A DNA stretch of 64,000 bases from JANNRR01 sp031401675 (lineage in GTDB: Bacteria; Pseudomonadota; Alphaproteobacteria; Rhodobacterales; Rhodobacteraceae). The notes under the pieces were generated by a model, which was not told where the DNA came from, did not search any database, and saw only the letters and a list, made by a program, of their open reading frames with translations. The position numbers and the translations under genes were made by a program. Each line of letters opens with the position of its first letter. Positions within the stretch are counted from its first letter, which is position 1. Of the stretch, positions 53,188 through 61,113 are shown in pieces. The stretch covers positions 1 to 64,000 of the forward strand of contig JANNRR010000011.1 of assembly GCA_031401675.1 (NCBI GenBank). Direction: 5' to 3'.

Positions 53188-54129
53188 ATGAGAAAGACCC
53201 TTATTGCCGCTGGCGTTCTGGCCCTGATGGGCTCGACCGCCATGGCGCAGAACATCGGCGTATCGATTGCCAAGTTCGACGACAACTTTCTGACCGTGAT
53301 GCGTAACGGCCTTCAGGCCCATGCCGATGCGAACAGCATCAGTGTCCAGATCGAGGACGCCGCCGACGATGTGGCCAAGCAACTTGACCAGATCAACAAC
53401 TTCATCGCGAGCGGAGTCGTGGCCATCGTGGTGAACCCGGTCGATACTTCTGCAACCCAGGCGATGACCGATGCCGCCGCCGCCGCGGGTGTGCCGCTGG
53501 TCTATGTCAACCGCCAGCCGATCAACCTCGACACCCTGCCCGACAACCAGGCCTTCGTTGCCTCGCGCGAGTCCGAGTCGAGCACGCAGGGCGTGATTGA
53601 GATGTGCAGGGTCTGGGCAGAAGCAGGCAAGACCGAGGTCAATGCCTATGTGCTGCAGGGACAACTGTCGAACCAGGCTGCCGTGCAGCGCACGCAGAAC
53701 ATCTATGACGTGATCGATGCAGGCAAGTGCCCGGTCAAGATCAACGTGATCGACCAGCAGACCGCGAACTGGTCGCGCGACGAGGCGCAGAACCTTATGA
53801 CCAACTGGCTGTCGACCGGCACCGCCTTTGACGGCGTCATTGCCAACAACGACGAGATGGCGATCGGGGCGATCCAGGCGATGAAGGCCGCCAATATCGA
53901 CATGGCCTCGGTAGTCGTCAGCGGCGTCGACGCCACGCAGGACGCACTGGCGGCGATGCAGGCGGGCGATCTGGACATCACCGTGTTCCAGAACGCTTTC
54001 GCGCAAGGCGCGGGCTCGCTCGACGCCGCAGTCAAGCTGTCCAAGGGCGAAGCCGTGGAACAGGCCGTCTGGATTCCGTTCGAACTTGTGACCCCGGCCA
54101 ACATCGCCGACTATCTGGCCAAGAACTGA
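53188..54129 (+). CDS. Inositol/ribose-class ABC substrate-binding protein
   Basis: A 313-residue periplasmic protein with a signal peptide (MRKTLIAAGVLALMGSTAMA, cleavage before QNIG). The fold is a type-I sugar-binding protein of the carbohydrate uptake class 2. It has an early aromatic/charged contact segment (AKFDDNFLTVMRNGL) and the repeated NNDEMAIGAIQAMKA and SGVDATQDALAAM motifs. TGGAGGA precedes the ATG. Within the inositol locus, myo-inositol is the likely ligand, and the gene is similar in place to ibpA/iatA-type genes. Confidence 0.9.
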   Translation: MRKTLIAAGVLALMGSTAMAQNIGVSIAKFDDNFLTVMRNGLQAHADANSISVQIEDAADDVAKQLDQINNFIASGVVAIVVNPVDTSATQAMTDAAAAAGVPLVYVNRQPINLDTLPDNQAFVASRESESSTQGVIEMCRVWAEAGKTEVNAYVLQGQLSNQAAVQRTQNIYDVIDAGKCPVKINVIDQQTANWSRDEAQNLMTNWLSTGTAFDGVIANNDEMAIGAIQAMKAANIDMASVVVSGVDATQDALAAMQAGDLDITVFQNAFAQGAGSLDAAVKLSKGEAVEQAVWIPFELVTPANIADYLAKN

Positions 54130-54151
54130 TCCGCATCGCGGTCAGAACGAC

Positions 54152-54177
54152 GAAAGGGGCAGGCAATTGCCCCTTTC
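54152..54177 (+). terminator. 10-bp stem-loop between binding-protein and permease genes
   Basis: GAAAGGGGCA and TGCCCCTTTC pair perfectly around a 6-base loop, 22 bases after the binding-protein stop. With no T-run it probably acts as an mRNA-stabilising or partly terminating element, raising binding protein over permease. The peptide-class importer has the same arrangement at 22892-22926. Confidence 0.7.
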
Positions 54178-54199
54178 ACCACGGCAACGGGGGGCAGGC

Positions 54200-55318
54200 A
54201 TGGCACAGCAGGTGGCGCAGCACGGGGTCGGAGGACTGGCCTACGATTCGAAAAAGCGGGCACTTCCGCCCGAACTGAGCGTTCTGATCGCCCTGATCGC
54301 CATCACCGTGGTTTTCGAACTGCTGAACCGCTGGAACGGCGGCAGTTTCCTGTTCAACGTGCGTGACAATGTCGACACCCTGTTCAACGAACAACGCATC
54401 AACATCATCCTGCTGCAGGTCGCCATCACCGGGATCATCGCCATCGGCGTGACCCAGGTGATCATCCTGGGCGGGATCGACCTGTCTTCCGGCTCGATCG
54501 TCGGTGCCACGGCAATGATCTCGATGAGCTTCGCCCAGACCGCGCTGGTCAACGGCAACCCCAACCCCAAAGCGATCTTCGGCGACGGCTGGATGGACCT
54601 GCCGGTGATCGTGCCGATTGTCGTGGGCCTGAGCTGTGGCCTGTTCGCCGGGCTGGTCAACGGCGTCCTGATCGCCTACACGCGCATTCCGCCGTTCATT
54701 GCCACGCTTGGCATGATGGTTTCGGCCCGCGGCGTCGCCAAATGGTGGTCGAACGGCAATCCGATCTCGTTTCCCACCGAGGGCTACGCCAGCCTTTCCA
54801 ACGGCGACGTGCTGGGCGGGCTGAGCTTTGGCCTGATCTCCTGGCCGGGCCAGAACCCGGCGGTGGTGTTTTTCCTGCTGGCGATCCTGTTCCAGTTGAT
54901 CATGATCTACACGCTCTACGGCAAGCGCAGCTATGCCATCGGGTCGAACGAGGCCGCCGCGCGGATGTCGGGCATCAATATCGCCCAACACAAAGTGCTG
55001 GTCTATGGCATCGCCGGCCTTCTCGCTGGGGCGGCAGCGATCCTGCTGACCTCGAAAACCCTCACTGCCCAGGCCGGCATGGGGGTGATGCTGGAACTGG
55101 ACGCCATCGCCATGGCGGTCATCGGCGGCGTATCGCTGTCGGGCGGGCGTGGATCGATCGTCGGCACCATCCTTGGCGCGCTGATCTTTTCGGTGATCAT
55201 CTCGGGCTTCACCTCGATCCGGCTCGACGCCTATTACCAGGAGATGGTGAAGGGCGCGATCATCATCGGTGCCGTGGTGCTGGACCAGTGGCGCCAGCGC
55301 AGCCGGTCGAGGGGGTAG
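54200..55318 (+). CDS. Inositol/ribose-class ABC transporter permease
   Basis: A 372-residue RbsC-type permease with eight to ten hydrophobic segments, including ALIAITVVFELLNRW and GIIAIGVTQVIILGGIDLSSGSIVG. The latter holds the DLS motif of the class. GINIAQHKVLVYGIAGLLAG and the closing QEMVKGAIIIGAVVLDQWRQR are also typical. It partners with the single-domain ATPase encoded 4 bases downstream. Confidence 0.94.
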   Translation: MAQQVAQHGVGGLAYDSKKRALPPELSVLIALIAITVVFELLNRWNGGSFLFNVRDNVDTLFNEQRINIILLQVAITGIIAIGVTQVIILGGIDLSSGSIVGATAMISMSFAQTALVNGNPNPKAIFGDGWMDLPVIVPIVVGLSCGLFAGLVNGVLIAYTRIPPFIATLGMMVSARGVAKWWSNGNPISFPTEGYASLSNGDVLGGLSFGLISWPGQNPAVVFFLLAILFQLIMIYTLYGKRSYAIGSNEAAARMSGINIAQHKVLVYGIAGLLAGAAAILLTSKTLTAQAGMGVMLELDAIAMAVIGGVSLSGGRGSIVGTILGALIFSVIISGFTSIRLDAYYQEMVKGAIIIGAVVLDQWRQRSRSRG

Positions 55319-55322
55319 GGCC

Positions 55323-56087
55323 ATGTCGGACATCATTCTGGAAACCCGCGGCCTGACCAAGCATTACGGCGGGGTGCATGCGCTGGAGGATGCCAATTTC
55401 ACCCTGCGCGCCGGCGAGCATGTGGCGGTGGTGGGCGACAACGGTGCCGGCAAATCCACCTTTGTGCGCCAGATAACGGCAGTGGAACAACGCACCGCGG
55501 GCCAGATTTCCTTTGACGGGCGCGAGGTCAGCTTTGCCGGACCGCTCGAGGCGCGCGAATCCGGCATCGAGACGGTGTTTCAGACGTTGGCGCTGGCCGA
55601 TGATCTGGATGTACCGTCGAACCTGTTCCTGGGGCGCGAGTTGTTCCGCCTGCGGCTCGGGCCCTTCTCGATCCTCGACCGCAAGACGATGCGGACACGC
55701 ACCCTGGAGGCGTTGAAGACCACGGCGGTGAAAATCCCCAATGTCGACAACCCGATCCGCAACATGTCGGGCGGACAGCGGCAATGCGTGTCCATCGCCC
55801 GCACCGCCGCCTTTGCCTCGAAACTGGTGATCATGGACGAACCCACGGCCGCCCTGGGGGTGCAGGAAACCGCACAGGTCGAAAACATCATCCGGGGCCT
55901 GAAAGATCGTGGCGTGCCCTTGGTGCTGATCAGCCACAACCTGCGCCAGGTGTTCGATCTGGTCGACCGGATCGTGGTATTCCGCCGCGGCCGCATCGTC
56001 GCCTCGCTGAACAAGGGCGAGACCGACGGCAACGACATCATCTCCTACATCACCGGCGTCAAGTCCGGCATCCCCGAACCCGCCTGA
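55323..56087 (+). CDS. Inositol/ribose-class ABC transporter ATP-binding protein (single domain)
   Basis: A 254-residue ATPase with Walker A GDNGAGKST, signature MSGGQRQC, Walker B VIMDEPTAALG and SHN switch. Most transporters of this class use a two-domain ATPase of about 500 residues; here only one ABC domain is present, as in the FrcA-type systems, so it must work as a homodimer. The last codons lie inside a 15-bp tandem repeat that continues past the stop, so the C terminus may have been extended by the repeat. Confidence 0.93.
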   Translation: MSDIILETRGLTKHYGGVHALEDANFTLRAGEHVAVVGDNGAGKSTFVRQITAVEQRTAGQISFDGREVSFAGPLEARESGIETVFQTLALADDLDVPSNLFLGRELFRLRLGPFSILDRKTMRTRTLEALKTTAVKIPNVDNPIRNMSGGQRQCVSIARTAAFASKLVIMDEPTAALGVQETAQVENIIRGLKDRGVPLVLISHNLRQVFDLVDRIVVFRRGRIVASLNKGETDGNDIISYITGVKSGIPEPA

Positions 56088-56134
56088 CGCGAACCCGCCT
56101 GAAACGTACCCGCCTGAATCGAACCCGCCAGACC
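56075..56134 (+). repeat. Four 15-bp tandem repeats spanning the ATPase stop codon
   Basis: The unit is CGAACCCGCCTGACG with variants, repeated four times without gaps. The first unit contains the TGA stop of the ATPase gene and the later ones repeat in-phase TGA or CAG codons. Copy-number change would not alter the protein because the stop is in the first unit. Confidence 0.8.
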
Positions 56135-56190
56135 CCGGCACGCCCTGACCGGATGCCTTGCCCGCCAGCCTTGCCCGCCCCCCCATTCTT

Positions 56191-56217
56191 CTTTTCTCAA
56201 ATATCCCCGCCGGAGGC
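56191..56217 (+). repeat. Intergenic repeat, left flank of iolG
   Basis: CTTTTCTCAAATATCCCCGCC followed by GGAGGC is the inverse of a sequence at the right side of iolG (57404-57436) and related to one at 11809-11860. The GGAGGC end might also serve in folding of the iolG leader. It is a family-specific repeat of unknown role. Confidence 0.5.
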
Positions 56218-56278
56218 ACCCACCCCTTCCCCAACCCCGGCGGACCGCGTATCGAACCTCCCAACCCCCGAGGACAAC

Positions 56279-57280
56279 ATGACCATCCGTTTCGCCCTTC
56301 TCGGTGCCGGCCGCATCGGCAAGGTGCACGCCCGCGCCATCGCAGCCAATCCCGACGCCAGACTGGTGGCCGTCGCCGATGCCTTTGCCGACGCCGCCAA
56401 GGCCATCGCCGATGGCTATGGCTGCGTGGTCCGCAGCATCGACGCCATCGCCGCCGCATCGGATGTGGATGCCGTGGTGATCTGCACGCCCACCACCACG
56501 CATGCCGACCTGATCGAACAGTTCGCTAGGGCCGGCAAGGCGATCTTCTGCGAAAAACCAATCGATCTGGATGTGGCCCGGGTACAGGCCTGCCTGAAGG
56601 TCGTGGCGGCAACCAAGGCCAAGCTGATGGTCGGCTTCAACCGCCGCTTCGACCCGCATTTCGCCGCCGTTCGCGCCGCCATCGATGCCGGCAGGATCGG
56701 CGCGGTCGAACAGGTGGTGATCACCTCGCGCGATCCGGGTCCGCCGCCTGCGGCCTATATCAGACAGTCCGGCGGAATATTCCGCGACATGACGATCCAC
56801 GATTTCGACATGGCGCGGTACCTGCTGGGTGAGGAGGTTGAAACCGTGCTGGCTGTGGCCTCGGTGCTGGTCGACCCCGAGATCGGCAAGCTTGGCGATT
56901 CCGATTCGGTTGCGCTGATCCTGACGACGAAAACCGGCAAGCAATGCCTGATCTCCAATTCGCGCCGCGCCACCTACGGCTACGACCAGCGCATCGAGGT
57001 GCACGGCTCCAAAGGCGTGGTCAGTGCCGAAAACCAGCGCCCGGTGTCGATCGAGATTGCCAACGGCGACGGCTACACCCGCCCGCCGCTGCACGATTTC
57101 TTCATGACCCGGTACACGCAAGCCTACGCCGCCGAAATCGCCGCCTTCATCGCCTCGGTCGCTGCCGGCGCGGTGATTTCGCCCGACGGCCGCGATGGTC
57201 TGATCGCACTGGCGCTGGCGGATGCCGCGCTGAAATCCGTGGCCGAGGGCCGTGCCGTCAAGGTGTCCGAAATACTGTGA
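56279..57280 (+). CDS. iolG: myo-Inositol 2-dehydrogenase
   Basis: A Gfo/Idh/MocA-family oxidoreductase of 333 residues that oxidises myo-inositol to 2-keto-myo-inositol with NAD, the entry step. The Rossmann motif is GAGRIGKVHARA (8-19). The EKP motif (FCEKPIDLD) carries the catalytic Lys, followed by MVGFNRRFDPHF and MTIHDFDMARYLLG with the catalytic Asp/His. It is the last gene of the transporter operon, 191 bp after the ATPase, and ends in a strong terminator. Confidence 0.95.
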   Translation: MTIRFALLGAGRIGKVHARAIAANPDARLVAVADAFADAAKAIADGYGCVVRSIDAIAAASDVDAVVICTPTTTHADLIEQFARAGKAIFCEKPIDLDVARVQACLKVVAATKAKLMVGFNRRFDPHFAAVRAAIDAGRIGAVEQVVITSRDPGPPPAAYIRQSGGIFRDMTIHDFDMARYLLGEEVETVLAVASVLVDPEIGKLGDSDSVALILTTKTGKQCLISNSRRATYGYDQRIEVHGSKGVVSAENQRPVSIEIANGDGYTRPPLHDFFMTRYTQAYAAEIAAFIASVAAGAVISPDGRDGLIALALADAALKSVAEGRAVKVSEIL

Positions 57281-57297
57281 GCCTGGCCGGCAAGGCG

Positions 57298-57330
57298 CAA
57301 AAAGGCCGGGCATCGAGCCCGGCCTTTTTG
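57298..57330 (+). terminator. Rho-independent terminator after iolG
   Basis: AAAAAGGCCGGGC-ATCGA-GCCCGGCCTTTTT forms a GC-rich stem with flanking A/T runs directly after the iolG stop. It should end the rightward operon and, given the A-run, could also work leftward. Confidence 0.92.
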
Positions 57331-57403
57331 CCTTGGGGCCGGTGGCACCGGCGGGATCGGGTGGCAGCGGCGGGGCCGGGTCGTGGCCGGGTCGTGGCCA
57401 GTC

Positions 57404-57436
57404 GCCTCCGGCGGGGGTATTTGGGCCAAAGAGAAG
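57404..57436. repeat. Intergenic repeat, right flank of iolG (inverted copy)
   Basis: GCCTCCGGCGGGGGTATTTG followed by GGCCAAAGAGAAG is the inverted counterpart of 56191-56217. It abuts the end of the leftward panB-like gene. This motif is widespread between genes in Rhodobacteraceae. Confidence 0.5.
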
Positions 57437-57437
57437 C

Positions 57438-58232
57438 CTATTTCGGCAGGCGCGCCAGAAAGGCCGCGAATTCGGCATCATCCACCGGCACCAGATGCTC
57501 GGCGGCCGGATAGGCACCGCTCTCGACATCGGCCTTGAACTCCCGGAACGCCGCGATGCGTTCCGCCTGCAGCCGGTCATATTCGGCCCGGAAATCGCGA
57601 TAGACCCGGGCGTGGCGCGGGCGGTGGCCCCGGGTAAAGCCCAGCACATCCTCGGCGAACAGGTACTGGGCATCGCCGCCGGTGCCTGCGCCCATCGAGA
57701 ACATCATCAGGCTGCTGCGCCGGCTGATTTCGGCGGCGACCCGGTCCGGCACCACTTCCAGTTCGGCGCCGAACGCGCCCGCCCGTTCCAGAGCCTGAAC
57801 CTGATCCCAGACCAGCATCGCACTGTCGGCGGTCTTGCCGACCGCCCGGAAGCCGCCGGTCCACGTCGCCTTTGACGGGATCAGCCCGACATGGCCGACG
57901 ACCGGGATGCCCTCGGCCGCCAGCCGGGTGATGGTGTCGGTCGAGGCGGCGCAGTAGCAGCAATCGCCGCCGTTCCGGATCGCGCGATGCGCCGCCCTGA
58001 GGTAATCCTCATAGGTGCACAATTCGCCGTACAACAGACCGACCTGTACAAAGCAGGTGCCCGCCGCCTGCCGCATCTCGGGCGTCCACAGCGGATCGAT
58101 GATCGACAGGATGTCGATCCCCGCCGCCGCCGCCGCCCGCGCCTCGTCCAAGGTTTCGACAAACAGCATCGTCAGTTGCACGCGGCCTTTCAGCGCCCGC
58201 ATGTCGGCCACCGTCCTGCGTTTTCCGGTCAT
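57438..58232 (-). CDS. PanB-like (3-methyl-2-oxobutanoate hydroxymethyltransferase family) protein
   Basis: A 264-residue TIM-barrel protein of the PEP-mutase/PanB group. It has DILSIIDPLWTPEM where PanB has its first metal-binding Asp, and VVGHVGLIPSKATWTGGF matching the PanB GHxGLTP segment. The PanB active-site residues are not all conserved, and no panC is nearby, so a role outside pantothenate synthesis is likely. The inositol setting and a variant RpiR operator upstream suggest it is co-regulated with inositol use. The start MTGKRRTVAD is where similarity begins. Confidence 0.75.
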   Translation of the reverse strand: MTGKRRTVADMRALKGRVQLTMLFVETLDEARAAAAAGIDILSIIDPLWTPEMRQAAGTCFVQVGLLYGELCTYEDYLRAAHRAIRNGGDCCYCAASTDTITRLAAEGIPVVGHVGLIPSKATWTGGFRAVGKTADSAMLVWDQVQALERAGAFGAELEVVPDRVAAEISRRSSLMMFSMGAGTGGDAQYLFAEDVLGFTRGHRPRHARVYRDFRAEYDRLQAERIAAFREFKADVESGAYPAAEHLVPVDDAEFAAFLARLPK

Positions 58233-58336
58233 CCTGCCCCCCCGATTTCTGCGACCCGATTGCCTGTCGCCGCTGGCCAAAGACTAGCAAGGCACCATCG
58301 GCCGAAACAGTCAAAACGCTCTGGATTCCGCAAATC

Positions 58337-58352
58337 CGGAATAAAAATTCCA
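58337..58352 (-). promoter_or_regulatory. Variant RpiR-type operator upstream of the panB-like gene
   Basis: TGGAA-TTTTTA-TTCCG on the minus strand matches the inositol operator at nine of the ten arm positions. It lies about 105 bp before the panB-like ATG in a 318-bp region that holds no gene. The TTGCAA -35 geometry of the other two promoters is not seen here. It could also affect the divergent glycosyltransferase operon. Confidence 0.5.
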
Positions 58353-58550
58353 GAAGTGGCGATGATCTGGCCGGATTCTCGCGCTTGCTGACAGATTGTT
58401 GCAATTGCCGTGGAATGGGTCGCACAATCGCGCGAGCTTCCGCCGGGGCAAATGCCTGGCCATTGCCACTTTGCATCCTTGCATGCTACCCGCGCAGGGT
58501 CGGCCCGAAACAGGGGGTCCGCACGAGGAGGCTGGAATGGCCACCGGGGT

Positions 58551-59297
58551 ATGGACATGCGATTCTGTGTTGTTGTTCCGATGAAAAACGAAGCAGAGAA
58601 CGCCGCGTCGCTGATTGAAGAGATCGAGGCGGCTTGTATGCCGCTTGGCCCGTTTGAACTGATCGTGATCGACGACGGTTCCTCGGATGGCACCCGGGCG
58701 CGGCTGCTGGCGCTGGCATGTGGCCGCGACTGGATGCGGGTTCTGGGGCATGACCGCTCTGGCGGGCAGTCGGCTGCGGTTCACAGTGGCGTGCTGGCGG
58801 CAGATGCACCGGTCATCTGCACGCTGGACGGCGACGGCCAGAACCCGCCCGCCGAACTGCCGCGCCTGCTGGCCCCGCTCTTGGACCCGGGCGCACCGCA
58901 CCGGCTCGGGCTGGTCGCGGGGCAAAGGGTCGGACGCAAGGACACCTGGTCAAAGAAACTGGCCTCGCTGGCCGCGAACCGCATCCGCGCCTGGTTGTTG
59001 CACGACAGCACCCGCGATACCGGTTGCGGGCTCAAGGCGTTCCGGCGCGACGCCTTTCTGGCGCTGCCCTATTTCAATCACATGCACCGCTATCTGCCCG
59101 CGCTCTTTGCCCGCGACGGCTGGCAGATCGCGCATGTCGACGTGTCGCACCGGCCGCGCCAGGCCGGTCGGTCGAACTATTCCAACTTCGGGCGCGCCGT
59201 CGTCGGTCTTTATGACCTGGTCGGTGTGGCCTGGCTCTTGAAACGGCGCAAGTCGGTGCAGCCGCACCCGCTTGCCAGGGATCGGATCGAACCATGA
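58551..59297 (+). CDS. Family 2 glycosyltransferase, polyprenyl-phosphate-sugar synthase type
   Basis: A 248-residue GT2 with CVVVPMKNEAENAASLIEEI, the nucleotide-binding IVIDDGSSDGT, and the catalytic LDGDGQNPP (DxD-like). It belongs to the DPM1/ArnC/RgtE group that makes polyprenyl-phosphate sugars on the cytoplasmic side of the membrane. The membrane anchor seen in ArnC is missing, as in RgtE/DPM1-like forms. Its stop overlaps the LAB_N gene by ATGA. The start has only a weak ribosome site; the neighbouring ATG two codons later is equally possible. Confidence 0.87.
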   Translation: MDMRFCVVVPMKNEAENAASLIEEIEAACMPLGPFELIVIDDGSSDGTRARLLALACGRDWMRVLGHDRSGGQSAAVHSGVLAADAPVICTLDGDGQNPPAELPRLLAPLLDPGAPHRLGLVAGQRVGRKDTWSKKLASLAANRIRAWLLHDSTRDTGCGLKAFRRDAFLALPYFNHMHRYLPALFARDGWQIAHVDVSHRPRQAGRSNYSNFGRAVVGLYDLVGVAWLLKRRKSVQPHPLARDRIEP

Positions 59298-59605
59298 ACC
59301 TGCAAGCGCTTTGGTCGGTGCTGAATGTCAACAGCTGGGGCGAGTTCTGGTGGGTGCTGGTCGGGCTGACCGGGCAGCTTCTGTTCACGGGCCGCTTCAT
59401 CGTGCAGTGGATCCAGTCCGAGCGGCAGCGCAAATCGGTGATTCCGCTGGCCTTCTGGTACCTGTCGATGTCCGGCGGTCTGGTGCTGCTCAGCTACGCG
59501 ATCTACCGGCAGGATCCGGTGTTCATTCTGGGCCAGTCGACTGGCGTCATCATTTATTCCCGCAACCTGTGGTTGATCCATGTCGAAAACCGACGCACCG
59601 CCTGA
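59294..59605 (+). CDS. Lipid A biosynthesis N-terminal domain (LAB_N) protein
   Basis: A 103-residue protein with three membrane segments and the LAB_N signature: LLFTGRFIVQWIQSERQRKS, VIPLAFWYLSMSGGLVLLSY and GVIIYSRNLWLI. Such small proteins accompany polyprenyl-phosphate-sugar synthases (RgtF next to RgtE in Rhizobium) and are thought to help flip or present the lipid-linked sugar. It overlaps both neighbours (ATGA upstream, 26 bp downstream), which points to a tightly coupled set. Confidence 0.92.
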   Translation: MNLQALWSVLNVNSWGEFWWVLVGLTGQLLFTGRFIVQWIQSERQRKSVIPLAFWYLSMSGGLVLLSYAIYRQDPVFILGQSTGVIIYSRNLWLIHVENRRTA

Positions 59606-61109
59606 TCTTGGCTGGCCCGACCGGTCTCTGACAGCCGGCATCCCGGCCCGGCCAGCGGTCGCCGCCATCAGCGACCGCTGGTGGCTGGCGATGGCCTGCG
59701 CCGCGATCCTGTTGCTGACCGACTGGCGGATCGGCTGGATGGCGCTGGCCCGAGCCGAACTGTCGGTGGATGAAAGCCAATACTGGTACTGGAGCCAGCA
59801 TCTGGCTTTCGGCTACTTTTCCAAACCACCACTGATCGCCTGGGTCATTCATCTGGTCACCGGACTGACCGGCTCGGACAGTCCCTTTGCCATCCGCCTG
59901 GCGGCACCGCTGTTTCACATGGGCACCTCCGGGCTGATCCTGGCACTGGCCACCCGGCTGGCAGACGTGCGCACCGGGGCACTGGCGGCCATCGCTTATC
60001 TGACCCTGCCCGCCGTCATGATCGGCAGCATGACCTTTTCCACCGACACGCCGATGCTGTTCTTCCTTGCGCTCAGCCTCCTGTTGTGGACCGGGCTGAC
60101 CGACCGGCCCGGGGCAGGACGCGCCGCCCTGCTTGGTCTGGCCTTCGGCTTCGGAATTCTGTCGAAATACGCCATGTTCTATGCCCTGCCCGGGTTGATC
60201 CTGCTGGCCATTCTGCTGCCCCGGTTTCGGATCGGCTGGCGCGATCTGCTGATCGCGGTGACCATCGCCGCACTGGTGGTGCTGCCCAACATCCTGTGGA
60301 ACGCCCAGCACGGCTTCGCTACCATCCGTCATACCGCCGAGGTCGCCGGTTGGGCCGGGCTCCGGCTGCATTTCGACCGGGCCGGCAGCTTTCTGGCCAC
60401 GCAGTTCGCCGTGTTCGGGCCGATCTTGTTTGCTGCCTGGTTGTGGCAAAGCGGTCGGGCGCTGTTGTGGCGGGTCGGCGCTCTGGACCGGGCGCTGGTG
60501 CTGTTGTCGTTGCCCATTCTGCTGTTTGTGATCGGTCAGGCGTTGCTGTCGCATGCCCTGGCCAACTGGGCCGTCGGGGCCGGGATTGCCGGAACCATCC
60601 TCGCCGTCGTTGTCCTGCAACGCAACGCGCCACAACTGCTCGCGCTGTCGATGCTCCTGCACGGCACATTGGCGCTTGCCCTGCCTGTCCTGCCAGCCGA
60701 AGCCATCGGCTTTCGCCTGCCCAGTGGCAGCCTGCTGTTCAAGCGCCATCTTGGTCATGCCGAGATCAGCCGCTTTGCCGTTGATCAGGCCGCCCGCGCC
60801 GGGATCGACGTGATCGTGGCCGACGAGCGCACCCTCTTGGCCGATCTTTTCTATCAGACCCGGAACGGCGGCCCGCAGGTCTTTGCGGCGCCGGTCCCCG
60901 GCCCCCCGGCGCATCACTTTGCGCTGAACAACAGCCTGCCAGTGGGGCACACCGGCGACGTGCTGTATCTTGCTGATCCAGCTTTGGCTGTTCCTTGCAG
61001 CGTCCCCGCGATACAGGGGGAAGAGCTTGCCCGGATCGTCCCTGGCCCCGGTTGGGCCGAGGGCCGGACCCTGGTCCTGCTGCGCCTGCCCGCCGATTGC
61101 TGGAGATGA
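59580..61109 (+). CDS. Family 39 glycosyltransferase (ArnT/RgtA-like), membrane
   Basis: A 509-residue multi-span protein with about ten hydrophobic helices. The GT39/ArnT first periplasmic loop carries the acidic motif LSVDESQYWYWSQH and FGYFSKPPLIAW. Enzymes of this group move a sugar from a polyprenyl phosphate to lipid A, core or other envelope acceptors on the periplasmic face. Together with the preceding GT2 and LAB_N genes it forms a donor-synthesis/transfer pathway. The sugar is not known; galacturonic acid or mannose-type are candidates. Confidence 0.88.
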   Translation: MSKTDAPPDLGWPDRSLTAGIPARPAVAAISDRWWLAMACAAILLLTDWRIGWMALARAELSVDESQYWYWSQHLAFGYFSKPPLIAWVIHLVTGLTGSDSPFAIRLAAPLFHMGTSGLILALATRLADVRTGALAAIAYLTLPAVMIGSMTFSTDTPMLFFLALSLLLWTGLTDRPGAGRAALLGLAFGFGILSKYAMFYALPGLILLAILLPRFRIGWRDLLIAVTIAALVVLPNILWNAQHGFATIRHTAEVAGWAGLRLHFDRAGSFLATQFAVFGPILFAAWLWQSGRALLWRVGALDRALVLLSLPILLFVIGQALLSHALANWAVGAGIAGTILAVVVLQRNAPQLLALSMLLHGTLALALPVLPAEAIGFRLPSGSLLFKRHLGHAEISRFAVDQAARAGIDVIVADERTLLADLFYQTRNGGPQVFAAPVPGPPAHHFALNNSLPVGHTGDVLYLADPALAVPCSVPAIQGEELARIVPGPGWAEGRTLVLLRLPADCWR

Positions 61110-61113
61110 GGAT

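Noticed and set aside
56075..56134. CRISPR-like array
   Set aside because: Units of 15 bp are contiguous without spacers, so this is a simple tandem repeat. No other spaced direct repeats or cas genes occur in the window.
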